Below are positions 7,067 through 14,617 of a stretch of 19,588 nucleotides of DNA, in pieces. Origin of the DNA: Porphyromonadaceae bacterium UBA4259 (GTDB taxonomy: Bacteria > Bacteroidota > Bacteroidia > Bacteroidales > Muribaculaceae); contig DGWL01000066.1 in NCBI GenBank assembly GCA_002396125.1, forward strand, positions 1 to 19,588, given 5' to 3'. The notes under the pieces were generated by a model, which had not been told where the DNA came from, did no database searches, and saw only the letters and a list, made by a program, of their open reading frames with translations. The translations under genes were made by a program, and so were the position numbers. The first letter of the stretch is position 1; the number at the start of each line of letters is the position of its first letter.

Positions 7067-8159
7067 ATTTCTTGTAGCTCTTGTCGTGGAATTTCTTCTT
7101 GACAACGGTGGCATCGAAGTATTTCTTGCGAATGTGAACCTTGAGAGCGGTGCCGAGTTTGCCATAAGCCGCATCAACAAGTGCCACTGCTATGCTCTTG
7201 TCAACCGAGATGCCGCGATAACCTGTGGTAACATAGCCCACGGGCTCTTCGTTCTCGTTGCAAACCTCATAGCCGTGACGGGGAATAGCCTTGTCGTGAA
7301 GTTCCAGACCCACGAGCTTCTTGGCCACGCCTTCGGCCTTTTGCTTTGCACAAGCTTCCTTGCCGATGAAGTCTTCTTTGTCGAGCTTGACAAAGAAGCC
7401 AAAGCCGGCCATGATGGGTGAAATCTCGGCAGTAAGCTCGTCGCCGTAGAGGGGAAGACCCACCTCAAAGCGCAGAGTGTCGCGGCAGCCGAGTCCGCAA
7501 GGCTGAACACCTGCCTCAATGAGCATGTCCCACATGTCTTGAATGGTCTTGTGGCTTGCGTAAACCTCAAAGCCGTCTTCACCGGTGTAGCCGGTGCGGC
7601 TCACGATGATGTTGTCGCCATTGTAGTCTACACACTTGAAGGTGTAGAAGGTGAGGTCGCTGCAGTCAAGCTTGAGCACGCTCAGCATTGTCTTCTCGGC
7701 ATCGGGACCTTGAACTGCGATTTGGCCATAGCTCTCGCTTTGGTTCTCAACTTTCACGTCGAAGCGTGCAGCCTGCTCGTTGATCCAAGCCACGTCCTTG
7801 TCGATGTTGGCGGCATTGATAACGAGAAAATAATCGTTCTCACCCATGGTGTAAACCAGCAGGTCGTCAACGGTGCCTCCGTCGGGGTAGAGCATCATGC
7901 CATATTGGATGCCGCCCACTTCCATCTTGGTGATATCGTTGGTGAAGATGTAGTTGACAAACTTTTGTGCCTCGGGGCCGGTAACATGAACCTCGCCCAT
8001 GTGAGAAACGTCAAATACGCCCACTGCGTTGCGCACTGCGTTGTGTTCATCAACGATGCCCTTGTACTGGATGGGCATATCAAAACCGCCAAAGGGGCTC
8101 ATCAATGCTCCCAAGGCTACATGCTTGTCGTGCAGACAAGTGAATTTGTTTTCACTCAT
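7065..8159 (-). CDS. gcvT: Glycine cleavage system T protein (aminomethyltransferase)
   Basis: GcvT takes the aminomethyl group from GcvH, releases ammonia and makes 5,10-methylene-tetrahydrofolate. The 364 residues match the usual length. Visible signatures are FGGFDMPIQY (23-32), GVFDVSHMGE (47-56), the folate-site acidic pair in GGTVDDLLVY (Asp98/Asp99, matching the catalytic Asp of the E. coli enzyme), and SRTGYTGEDGFEVY in the middle. The C-terminal half ends with the barrel segment GYVTTGYRG...GKLGTALKVHIRKK. It is the first gene of the gcv operon. A -7 box for it lies at 8270-8277, giving a leader of about 105 bases. The Met1 start is supported by the standard N-terminus and by upstream non-coding sequence. 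Confidence 0.97.
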   Translation of the reverse strand: MSENKFTCLHDKHVALGALMSPFGGFDMPIQYKGIVDEHNAVRNAVGVFDVSHMGEVHVTGPEAQKFVNYIFTNDITKMEVGGIQYGMMLYPDGGTVDDLLVYTMGENDYFLVINAANIDKDVAWINEQAARFDVKVENQSESYGQIAVQGPDAEKTMLSVLKLDCSDLTFYTFKCVDYNGDNIIVSRTGYTGEDGFEVYASHKTIQDMWDMLIEAGVQPCGLGCRDTLRFEVGLPLYGDELTAEISPIMAGFGFFVKLDKEDFIGKEACAKQKAEGVAKKLVGLELHDKAIPRHGYEVCNENEEPVGYVTTGYRGISVDKSIAVALVDAAYGKLGTALKVHIRKKYFDATVVKKKFHDKSYKK

Positions 8160-8235
8160 AATAGTTGTTTTAAGATGTATAAAGTGTTATTAAATTGTTA
8201 GTCAGTTAGTTAGTGTTTGAAAGTTTAGACTTTTA

Positions 8236-8252
8236 GTGATGCCAATCATCAC
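8236..8252 (-). promoter_or_regulatory. Hairpin in the gcvT 5' leader
   Basis: On the transcript strand GTGATG, loop ATTGG, CATCAC forms a perfect 6-bp stem, about 13 bases after the predicted start of transcription. The rest of the leader to the gcvT ATG at 8159 is A+T-rich, with TAGT/TAAC-like short repeats (8200-8215), and shows nothing like the conserved glycine-riboswitch core. The role may be mRNA stability or a protein-binding site; this is inference. Confidence 0.4.
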
Positions 8253-8269
8253 CGGCCTATTTTTCACTA

Positions 8270-8301
8270 CAAAAGTACATAATAAAAATGATATAAAACA
8301 A
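8270..8301 (-). promoter_or_regulatory. gcvT: Bacteroidetes-type promoter of the gcv operon
   Basis: The coding strand holds TACTTTTG (8277 to 8270), matching the Bacteroidetes -7 consensus TAnnTTTG, with a TTG at 8301-8299 at 21 bases spacing as a possible -33 element. Transcription would start near 8263. This lies in the 309-base gap 8160-8468. Apart from this promoter, the leader hairpin and the terminator at 8407-8447, I see nothing else convincing in that gap. Confidence 0.6.
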
Positions 8302-8406
8302 TTTAAGCAGAAAAAATATTTATTTTTTTAGCAAGTGGGTACACGTTTACTCCTGTAGCGGGCTGTCTTTAAACCGGCAGTCGATTTGTGGGTTAATGAA
8401 CGACAA

Positions 8407-8447
8407 AAATCCCTCGCATGTTTCTGCTTGGAAACAACGAGGGATTT
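8407..8447 (-). terminator. Intrinsic terminator of the efflux operon
   Basis: AAATCCCTCG (8407-8416) pairs perfectly with CGAGGGATTT (8438-8447), and an inner 6-bp stem (TGTTTC 8419-8424 with GAAACA 8431-8436) extends it. On the - strand the stem is followed by ATTTTTG, so it works for transcripts leaving the outer-membrane channel gene, which ends at 8469. It also insulates the gcv promoter from the efflux operon. Confidence 0.85.
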
Positions 8448-8468
8448 AGGGTTGCTTGGATTTGTTAT

Positions 8469-9851
8469 TTATCGTGTAGCGCCTCCCAGGGCAATATATA
8501 GCTCAATGAGTGCTATTGCCCCGTCATACATGTTGGAGGCTTCCTCCAGCTGGGCGTTGAGCAATGTTTCCTGTGCTGTGAGCACCTCAAGGTAGCTTGC
8601 CTTGCCGTTGTCCATGAGTTCGTGAGTGCCTCGATAGGCATCATGCAGCACTTCCACCTGGCGGTGATAGAAGTTGTGCTTGTCGCGGGCCGCTTGACAG
8701 TCGCACAGGGCCTCATTCACCTGGTTGCCGGCATCGATAACGGTTTGAACCCACTTGTTGCGCATGTCTTCTTGTGTGAGTTCAGCAATCTTGAGGTTGC
8801 CCTTGAGCTGGCCACGGGCAAAGATTGGCTGTGCAATTGAGGCAACGATGCTGCTCAATATCTTGCCCGGGTTGATGATGGCGCCACCGGCACTGTTGGT
8901 CCAGCCCAGGTTGCCCGATAGCGAGAGTCCCGGGAAGAAAGCCGAGCGTGCCACCTGCATGTTGTAGTAAGCCTCTTCCATGGCATGGTCGGCAAGCTTG
9001 ATGTCGGGGCGATACTGCAGCATCTGAGCCGAGATTTCGTTATTAATGATTTGTGGCATTGAATAACTGCCCCAAGCACTACGCTCAATGTGCTGTGGTG
9101 GCATGGCCAGTATTTGGCAAATGCTGTTTTCAACAAATCTTATGCTGCGCTTGGCATCCACGATTTGTGCCTTCACACTCAGGCACGACGCTTCAAGCTG
9201 GTTAACTGCGGTGGAATACACCAGGCCATTCTCCCATAGCACCTTTTGTGTCTCCAGCGATTTTCCCCACAAGCTGTCGGTTTGCGTGAGAATGTCGAGG
9301 TGGCGGTCGAGCAGCTGAAGCATGCTGTATTGTTGAGCCACAGTTGAGATGAGATTGGCGCGGACGGCCTCTTCACGCGCCTGCGATTGCAGCAACACGG
9401 CCCGTGCGGCACGTTTCTTGTTGGTGAAGGACCCTATCGACCCCATGTCCCAGTTGGCTTGTAGTGGCACATTGTAGGTCTTCGACGTGATGCTGTTAAA
9501 GTTGGCTATCGACCCCGAAGGCGAGAAAAAGAGCGATGGCAGAATCGACTTCTTCGACATCTCCAGCGATTTCTCACTCTGCTCAATAGCGATGCGCGCC
9601 GAGTTGAGGTCGGTGTTGCGCGACAGTGCCGAGTCGATGAGTTGTTGCAACTTTGGGTCGACAAAGAACTCGCGCCACGAGAGTGGGGCAGGCGCGTTAT
9701 CGCCAAGGGTGTTAATAGTGCTTAGGCCTATCACGTTGTTGGGAATCTGAGTGTCGGACTCATATTCTTTATACAAGCTTTTGAACGAGCCACAGCTCGA
9801 TGCCACAAGGCACAAGACACATGTGCTTAATATTATCGTTGATTTCTTCAT
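8469..9851 (-). CDS. RND efflux outer-membrane lipoprotein channel (TolC/NodT family)
   Basis: This is the outer-membrane exit duct of the efflux pump. The 460-residue product starts with a lipoprotein signal: MKKSTIILSTCV, then the lipobox LVASSC with the lipidated Cys20. Two outer-membrane-efflux repeats follow, each with long amphipathic helices rich in Gln, Ala, Ser and Leu (for example RNTDLNSARIAIEQSEKSLE). The typical conserved phrases PSLFFSPSG, YRPDIKLADHAMEEAYYNMQ and FFPGLSLSGNLGW are present, the last two being the NodT-family 'RPD-I...A...A...FFP-x-LSL' signature. Length is normal. It starts 1 base after the stop of the pump gene, so it is translationally linked to it, and it is the last gene before a strong terminator (8407-8447). 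The family resembles the BmeC channels of Bacteroides; substrate is unknown. Confidence 0.93.
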   Translation of the reverse strand: MKKSTIILSTCVLCLVASSCGSFKSLYKEYESDTQIPNNVIGLSTINTLGDNAPAPLSWREFFVDPKLQQLIDSALSRNTDLNSARIAIEQSEKSLEMSKKSILPSLFFSPSGSIANFNSITSKTYNVPLQANWDMGSIGSFTNKKRAARAVLLQSQAREEAVRANLISTVAQQYSMLQLLDRHLDILTQTDSLWGKSLETQKVLWENGLVYSTAVNQLEASCLSVKAQIVDAKRSIRFVENSICQILAMPPQHIERSAWGSYSMPQIINNEISAQMLQYRPDIKLADHAMEEAYYNMQVARSAFFPGLSLSGNLGWTNSAGGAIINPGKILSSIVASIAQPIFARGQLKGNLKIAELTQEDMRNKWVQTVIDAGNQVNEALCDCQAARDKHNFYHRQVEVLHDAYRGTHELMDNGKASYLEVLTAQETLLNAQLEEASNMYDGAIALIELYIALGGATR

Positions 9852-9852
9852 T

Positions 9853-12800
9853 TTATTTTTCGTTTTTTTTCTCTTCTACGATAGGTTCTGGGATAGGTTC
9901 ACTTGTTTCGGCCGCTGTGTTGCCTTGAAATCTTTCATGCAGTTTCTGGAACACGATGAAGAAGGCAGGTACCACATAGAGCAGGGCAAGTGTGCCCACT
10001 GCCATACCTGCGGTGACTCCCAGGGCGAGCACGCGGTTTCCGTTGGCTCCCGCGCCACCGGCAATAATGAGTGGTATCATACCCGCTATCATTGTGACAA
10101 CAGTCATGAGGATGGGGCGCAAGCGTTCCTCGCAAGCGGCAAAGGCCGCATCGCGAATGCTGAGGCCCTGAGCACGGCGCTCGGCGGCAAACTCGGTGAT
10201 GAGGATTGCTGTCTTGGCAAGCAAGCCGATGAGCATGATAACACCCGTCTGCAGGTAGATGTTATTTTCCATTCCAGGCAAGTGTAACAGCGACACGAGC
10301 CACACTGCACCAAACGAGCCCATCAGGCCGAATGGCACACTCAGCAGCACAGCCCACGGCGTGAACCAGGAGTTGTAGAGTGAAGCCAAAATCAGGTAGA
10401 TGAGAATGACGCATATAACGTAGATGAGTGCAGTAGCGTTGGAACCCGAGGTTTCCTCGACCTCGCGCGACATGCCTCCATACTCATAGCTGTAGCCACT
10501 GGGCATTACATCCTTGAACACCTCGGTTATTGCCTTGTGAACGTCGCCTTCGGAGTAGCCGTTGTTGGCCATTATACCACACGTGATGCTTTGGAACAGG
10601 TTGAAATGCTCAACCGATGCCGAGCCCACGATTTGTTTTAACGACACGAATTCTGAGATGGGAGCCATCTTGCCGCCTTGTACGCGCACAAAGATGTTAT
10701 TGAGCGACGAGGGGTCGAGGCGGTATTCGGGCGAGGCATTGGCGATGATGCGGTACACCTTGCCAAACTGGTTAAAGTTGCCCACATAAGAGCTTCCGCA
10801 ATAGGCTCCAAGAGTGTTGAGCACGTCGGCCGGCGAAATTCCGGAGCGGTCACATTGTGTGGCGTCAACATCAACCTGATATTTCGGGAAACGCTCAGAG
10901 TAGGCCGACATTGCCATCATAATCTCAGGTCGTTCATTGAGCTTGGCAAGGAACTTTGTGGCATCGGCATTAAACTCTGTCATTGGGCGGTCCTGCATGT
11001 CCTCGAGCACCAGGTTTACACCGCTATTAGAGCCATAACCGGGCACTTGTGGCATCTGGAATGGAATCACCTGGGCATTCTTTATTTCTTTGCAATCGGC
11101 TGCAAAACGACCATACACGAACATGATATTATGATTCATGCCGGGACGATCGCCCCAGTTCTTCAGGCGGATGATGAGTGTAGCGTAGCAACTGCCCGAG
11201 CGTCCGGCCATCATGCCGTAGCCACTCACAACCGCATAGTTATCGAGTTCGGGGATTTTCTTAACCTTTTGTTCTACTTTCTTTACAATTTCTTGGGTCT
11301 CATGCAGGGTGCATCCCTCGGGTGCGCGCACCTCGGCAAAGAACACGCCCTGATCTTCTTCGGGCACTAGTCCTGATGGCAGGCCGCGCATGAAAAATAT
11401 CAGTAGCACGGCGGCTGCCGCGAGCAATGACCACGACACGATGGGTCGCTTTATAAAGCCACCTACGCTTTTCTTATATTTCTTTAAGATGGCGTTATAA
11501 CTTGCTGTGTAGGCCTTAGTGACATAGTAGTTAAGATTCTTCTTTTCTTTGCCGTCTTTGGAGTAGCGCATCATTAAAGCACACAGTGCGGGGCACAAGG
11601 TTAACGCTGACACACACGATAAGCCAACCGATGTGGCGAGTGTTACACCAAATTGCGTGAAGAACGCGCCCGATGTGCCTGGCATGAAGGCTACAGGAAT
11701 AAACACAGCCATAAACACCAGCGTACATGAGATAACGGCTACCGACACTTCGCTCATAGCTTCGCGGGTGGCTTGCTTGGGACTTGTGATACCGGCCTCA
11801 AACTTCGCCATCACCGCCTCAACAACAACAATGGCGTCGTCGACCACCGTACCAATGGCAAGCACGAGCGCAAAGAGCGTTAATATGTTCAGGGAGAAGC
11901 CCGCAATCGACACGATGGCAAACGTGCCCAGCAGCGACACGATAATCGATATTGATGGAATAACTGTGGCCTTGAAGCTCTGCAAGAAGAAGTACACCAC
12001 AAGTATCACAAGGATGATGGCAATCACAAGCGTTTCAACCACGTTGTGAATAGCGGCAAAAAGGAAGTCGTCGCTGGTCTGTAAAATCTCAAACTCCAAC
12101 CCTGCTGGCATCGACGGTTTGAGTTCTTCATAGAGTGTGTTGATGCGAGCGTTAACCTCGGTGGCATTAGCGCCGGGTGCCTGAAACACCATGTAGATAG
12201 TTCCCGGCTTGCCGTCGATGTTAGAAGTGAAGTTGTGGCTCACGGCTCCTATTTCCACTTTTGCCACATCGCTCAGGTGCAACAGGTGACCGCTGTCGCT
12301 GGTGCGTAGCACAATGTCGTTAAACTCTTCAACGCTCTTTAGTGTGCCCTTATATTCCATTGAATATTGGTAGGCGTTTTCCGATTGCTCACCCAGCGAA
12401 CCGGTTGCGGCAACGAAACTTTGTCCGCCTATGGCGGCAAACACATCGTTGGGTTCCAGCCCATATTGAGCCATCACATCGGGCTTGAGCCAGATGCGCA
12501 GGGCATAAGTGTTGCCCAGCGACATCACATCGCCCACACCCGTGATACGCATGATGCGGGGCTTTACATTAATGTCAATATAGTTTGATATAAAATCGGT
12601 GTCATATTTGCCATCGGTGCTTTTAAGAGCGCCAATGTGCAAGATGTTGTTTTGCTGCTTTGTCACCTCTACGCCCACTTTTGTCACCTCGGCTGGCAAG
12701 AGCGCGGTGGCCTTGCTCACGCGATTTTGCACATTAACGGCGGCAAGGTCGGGATCGATTCCCTGCTTAAAATACACCTGAATCGACACTTCGCCTGTGG

Positions 12801-13053
12801 CTGATGCCGAGCTGGTGATGTAGCTCATTCCGGGCACACCGTTTATGCTCTCCTCAATAGGTTGTACCACCGATTTCATGATGGTGTTGGCATCGGCGCC
12901 GGTGTAGGATGTGGAAACGCGCACGGTGGGCGGTGCGATGTCGGGATACTGCTCAATGGGCAGCGTGTTCATGCATATCAAGCCCACAAGTGTGATGACA
13001 ATCGATATCGCGCATGCCATCACATATTTGTTAATGAATATATTATTCTTCAT
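9853..13053 (-). CDS. RND multidrug efflux pump, inner-membrane transporter (AcrB/HAE1 family)
   Basis: This is the proton-driven pump of the tripartite exporter. At 1066 residues it is the full HAE1 size. TM1 is at about 10-28, followed by the first porter domain (PIEQYPDIAPPTVRVSTSYTG). TM2-TM6 lie at about 337-495. The proton-relay aspartates are Asp405 and Asp406 in LAIGTVVDDAIVVVEAV (398-414), matching E. coli AcrB D407/D408. The second half repeats the layout, with the relay lysine in MLIGLLAKTAILITEFA. The C-terminus has an acidic, Pro/Glu-rich cytoplasmic tail. Motif content fits hydrophobic/amphiphilic drug pumps rather than heavy-metal (CusA) types. It sits 9 bases after the adaptor gene and 1 base before the channel gene. 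Exported substrates could be antibiotics, bile salts or detergents; the sequence does not decide. Confidence 0.96.
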   Translation of the reverse strand: MKNNIFINKYVMACAISIVITLVGLICMNTLPIEQYPDIAPPTVRVSTSYTGADANTIMKSVVQPIEESINGVPGMSYITSSASATGEVSIQVYFKQGIDPDLAAVNVQNRVSKATALLPAEVTKVGVEVTKQQNNILHIGALKSTDGKYDTDFISNYIDINVKPRIMRITGVGDVMSLGNTYALRIWLKPDVMAQYGLEPNDVFAAIGGQSFVAATGSLGEQSENAYQYSMEYKGTLKSVEEFNDIVLRTSDSGHLLHLSDVAKVEIGAVSHNFTSNIDGKPGTIYMVFQAPGANATEVNARINTLYEELKPSMPAGLEFEILQTSDDFLFAAIHNVVETLVIAIILVILVVYFFLQSFKATVIPSISIIVSLLGTFAIVSIAGFSLNILTLFALVLAIGTVVDDAIVVVEAVMAKFEAGITSPKQATREAMSEVSVAVISCTLVFMAVFIPVAFMPGTSGAFFTQFGVTLATSVGLSCVSALTLCPALCALMMRYSKDGKEKKNLNYYVTKAYTASYNAILKKYKKSVGGFIKRPIVSWSLLAAAAVLLIFFMRGLPSGLVPEEDQGVFFAEVRAPEGCTLHETQEIVKKVEQKVKKIPELDNYAVVSGYGMMAGRSGSCYATLIIRLKNWGDRPGMNHNIMFVYGRFAADCKEIKNAQVIPFQMPQVPGYGSNSGVNLVLEDMQDRPMTEFNADATKFLAKLNERPEIMMAMSAYSERFPKYQVDVDATQCDRSGISPADVLNTLGAYCGSSYVGNFNQFGKVYRIIANASPEYRLDPSSLNNIFVRVQGGKMAPISEFVSLKQIVGSASVEHFNLFQSITCGIMANNGYSEGDVHKAITEVFKDVMPSGYSYEYGGMSREVEETSGSNATALIYVICVILIYLILASLYNSWFTPWAVLLSVPFGLMGSFGAVWLVSLLHLPGMENNIYLQTGVIMLIGLLAKTAILITEFAAERRAQGLSIRDAAFAACEERLRPILMTVVTMIAGMIPLIIAGGAGANGNRVLALGVTAGMAVGTLALLYVVPAFFIVFQKLHERFQGNTAAETSEPIPEPIVEEKKNEK

Positions 13054-13062
13054 GGGTTATTT

Positions 13063-14307
13063 TTACTTTTTGGCTTTTGTTGGGAATAATACTTTTTGGC
13101 CCTCTTCCACATTATTTGCACCCACGGTGACAATGCGGTCACCCACGTTGAGACCACTGGTGATGATAAAGTCCTTGCCGTTGCCTGTGTCATCAACCGT
13201 CACGGTGACAGCCGTGGCTGTGCTGTCGGCTTTAACTTTATAAACCAGTGCCTTGTCTTGCAGGCGAACAACAGCGGCCTGGGGAATTAACATGACGTTG
13301 GTTTGGCTGTAGGGTATCATCACTGTGCCTTGGATGCCCGAGTAGAGGAGACCTTCAGGATTGGCGAAGGTGGCCTTGCATGACAGTGAACCTGTTGCGG
13401 CATCTACGACACCGGTGACACTCGAAACACGACCTTTGTGAGGATATTCTGTGCCGTTCTTCATAATGAATGTTACATCGGGAAGCGAGGCAATATACTT
13501 GTTGGTCTCGCTGGCGTTGGAACCCTCGCTCACGCCGGCTTCAATAATCGACTCAGGAACCGAGAACCAAGCTTCCATCTGTCGGTTTCCGCTCACGATG
13601 GTGAGTTGGGTCATGGGATTCACTTGGTCGCCGGCGCGAACATTGATTTCGCCCACAATGCCCGACACGGGAGACGTGATGGTGCACAAGCCAAGGTTTA
13701 CTTTGGAGCTGCTAACGCCTGTTTGTGCTTGTGTCACCGTAGCTTTTGCTTGTGAAACTGTAGCCCGTGCTTGATCTACAGCAGCCTTGGCCTGCCCCAC
13801 AGCAGCCTGTGCCTGTTTATAAGTGTTCAGTGAATTCTCTAGAGTGTAGTTGCTCACGATTTTCTTGTCAAAGAGGTTCTTGTTACTCTCATACTCCAGT
13901 TTGGCACTATTGGCCTTGGCCTGTGCCGACTGCAAGTTGGCTTGTGCCGACTGCAATCCGGCCTGAGCCGACTGAACGTTGGCTTGTGCCGATTGCACAC
14001 TGGCTTGAGCCGCCTGCAACTCGTGCTGTGCATTGCGTGAATCTATTACAAAGAGAGTTTGACCGGCCTTCACTTGTTGACCCTCAGTCACGCAGATTTT
14101 CATCAACTGACCGCTCACCTGTGGTGAGATTGTAACGTCGGCTTGGCCTTTCATTTTCGCACTGAATTTTATAGGTATCTCAATGTTGGATTTTTTCACA
14201 GTCATTGTTTCATACGAAGTCTCGGTTTCCTCGGGCATATCGATTTTACATGACCACATGCACACTGCTAATAGCAATAAAACGCTCAATTTTTTGTGAA
14301 TTTTCAT
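13063..14307 (-). CDS. RND efflux periplasmic adaptor lipoprotein (MFP/HlyD family)
   Basis: This protein bridges the inner-membrane pump and the outer-membrane channel. The 414 residues open with a lipoprotein signal whose lipobox VCMWSC gives lipidated Cys20. The order is: membrane-proximal/barrel strand, first lipoyl half (ISPQVSGQLMKICVTEGQQV, 60-79), a helical hairpin, second lipoyl half (CTITSPVSGIVGEINVRAGD, 208-227), then the beta-barrel and a C-terminal domain ending NNVEEGQKVLFPTKAKK. The hairpin is built from near-perfect heptads: five at 100-134 (AQASVQS, AQANVQS, AQAGLQS, AQANLQS, AQAKANS) and five at 165-199 (QAQAAVG, QAKAAVD and so on). It is the first gene of the operon and 9 bases from the pump gene. 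Confidence 0.95.
   Translation of the reverse strand: MKIHKKLSVLLLLAVCMWSCKIDMPEETETSYETMTVKKSNIEIPIKFSAKMKGQADVTISPQVSGQLMKICVTEGQQVKAGQTLFVIDSRNAQHELQAAQASVQSAQANVQSAQAGLQSAQANLQSAQAKANSAKLEYESNKNLFDKKIVSNYTLENSLNTYKQAQAAVGQAKAAVDQARATVSQAKATVTQAQTGVSSSKVNLGLCTITSPVSGIVGEINVRAGDQVNPMTQLTIVSGNRQMEAWFSVPESIIEAGVSEGSNASETNKYIASLPDVTFIMKNGTEYPHKGRVSSVTGVVDAATGSLSCKATFANPEGLLYSGIQGTVMIPYSQTNVMLIPQAAVVRLQDKALVYKVKADSTATAVTVTVDDTGNGKDFIITSGLNVGDRIVTVGANNVEEGQKVLFPTKAKK
13711..13815 (-). repeat. 21-base tandem repeats encoding the descending adaptor helix
   Basis: Five units of 21 bases encode residues 165-199 as heptads of the form QA(K/R/Q)A(A/T)V(x). The units are clearly related at DNA level but diverged. 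They face a second array at 13906-14010 across the helical turn, so together they form the two strands of the coiled coil. Confidence 0.7.
13906..14010 (-). repeat. 21-base tandem repeats encoding the ascending adaptor helix
   Basis: Five 21-base units encode residues 100-134 with the heptad AQAxLQS. On the + strand the units are easily seen as repeats of GGCTTGTGCCGACTGCAA with small changes. The DNA similarity between units makes copy-number change by slippage or recombination possible, which would alter coiled-coil length by two helical turns per unit. Confidence 0.75.
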
Positions 14308-14311
14308 TATG

Positions 14312-14338
14312 TCAGAAAGTTTTAAAGATTATTCTCAT
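14312..14338 (-). other. Possible 8-residue leader ORF before the efflux adaptor
   Basis: ATG AGA ATA ATC TTT AAA ACT TTC TGA encodes MRIIFKTF and stops 4 bases before the adaptor ATG (14307). It lies in the predicted transcript. Such a short frame can arise by chance, and I see no paired attenuator hairpins. It is listed because its stop is close enough for re-initiation. Confidence 0.2.
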
Positions 14339-14429
14339 GAAATAAAAATGATAACGCGTCTATATCTGGGATGCTTACCTTTAGGCGCGAATATTTTGAA
14401 GATTGCTGATAATGACACGATATTTTTTG

Positions 14430-14460
14430 CAAAAATAAGTATTTTTTTTCTATTTCACAA
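14430..14460 (-). promoter_or_regulatory. Bacteroidetes-type promoter of the efflux operon
   Basis: The coding strand has TATTTTTG (14437 to 14430), matching TAnnTTTG, with TTG at 14460-14458 and 20 bases between. Transcription would start near 14423, leaving a leader of about 115 bases before the adaptor gene. The 310-base gap 14308-14617 also holds the lplA terminator (14548-14585) and a palindrome TTGATAATCAA (14503-14513). No regulator gene (TetR, MarR or two-component) lies beside the operon. Confidence 0.6.
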
Positions 14461-14502
14461 CATTTGATAGTGTATAAAGTGAGTTGTGTGAATGAATTTT
14501 GG

Positions 14503-14513
14503 TTGATAATCAA
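14503..14513. promoter_or_regulatory. Perfect 11-base palindrome upstream of the efflux promoter
   Basis: TTGATAATCAA is a perfect inverted repeat centred about 50 bases upstream of the predicted -33 element of the efflux operon. A second GATAA (14516-14520) follows shortly after. It could be an operator, but an 11-base A+T-rich palindrome can occur by chance. Confidence 0.25.
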
Positions 14514-14547
14514 TGCGATAAACCATGTGCTAATCCTAAAAAATGGG

Positions 14548-14585
14548 CAGGGCCGTGATTTGTGCGTTCTCTCATCGCGGCCCTG
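14548..14585 (-). terminator. Intrinsic terminator of lplA
   Basis: CAGGGCCGTGAT (14548-14559) pairs with ATCGCGGCCCTG (14574-14585): 12 bp with one G-T wobble and a 14-base loop. On the - strand the stem is followed by CCCATTTTTTAGG, giving six Ts. It ends the lplA transcript 33 bases after the stop codon and separates it from the efflux operon promoter. Confidence 0.85.
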
Positions 14586-14617
14586 ACACTGGAGGTTAAG
14601 TTCCTATTACAGCTAAA

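Noticed and set aside
6895..7077. 60-codon frame on + across the gcvH start and the gcvT-gcvH gap
   Set aside because: It covers the heptamer repeat and the antisense of gcvH; no domain and no promoter.
8340..8400. Possible stem from CTGTC/GGCAG-like arms in the gap after the efflux operon
   Set aside because: Pairing is only 3-4 bases with mismatches, far weaker than the neighbouring terminator at 8407-8447, so there is no support for an RNA gene.
13767..14135. Trp/Pro-rich 122-codon frame on + opposite the adaptor repeats
   Set aside because: A repeat-derived antisense frame: the 21-base units stay open in several frames and give a low-complexity product.
14322..14513. 63-codon frame on - upstream of the efflux adaptor
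   Set aside because: It runs straight through the predicted -33/-7 promoter and A+T-rich tracts, has a low-complexity product, and does not look like protein.
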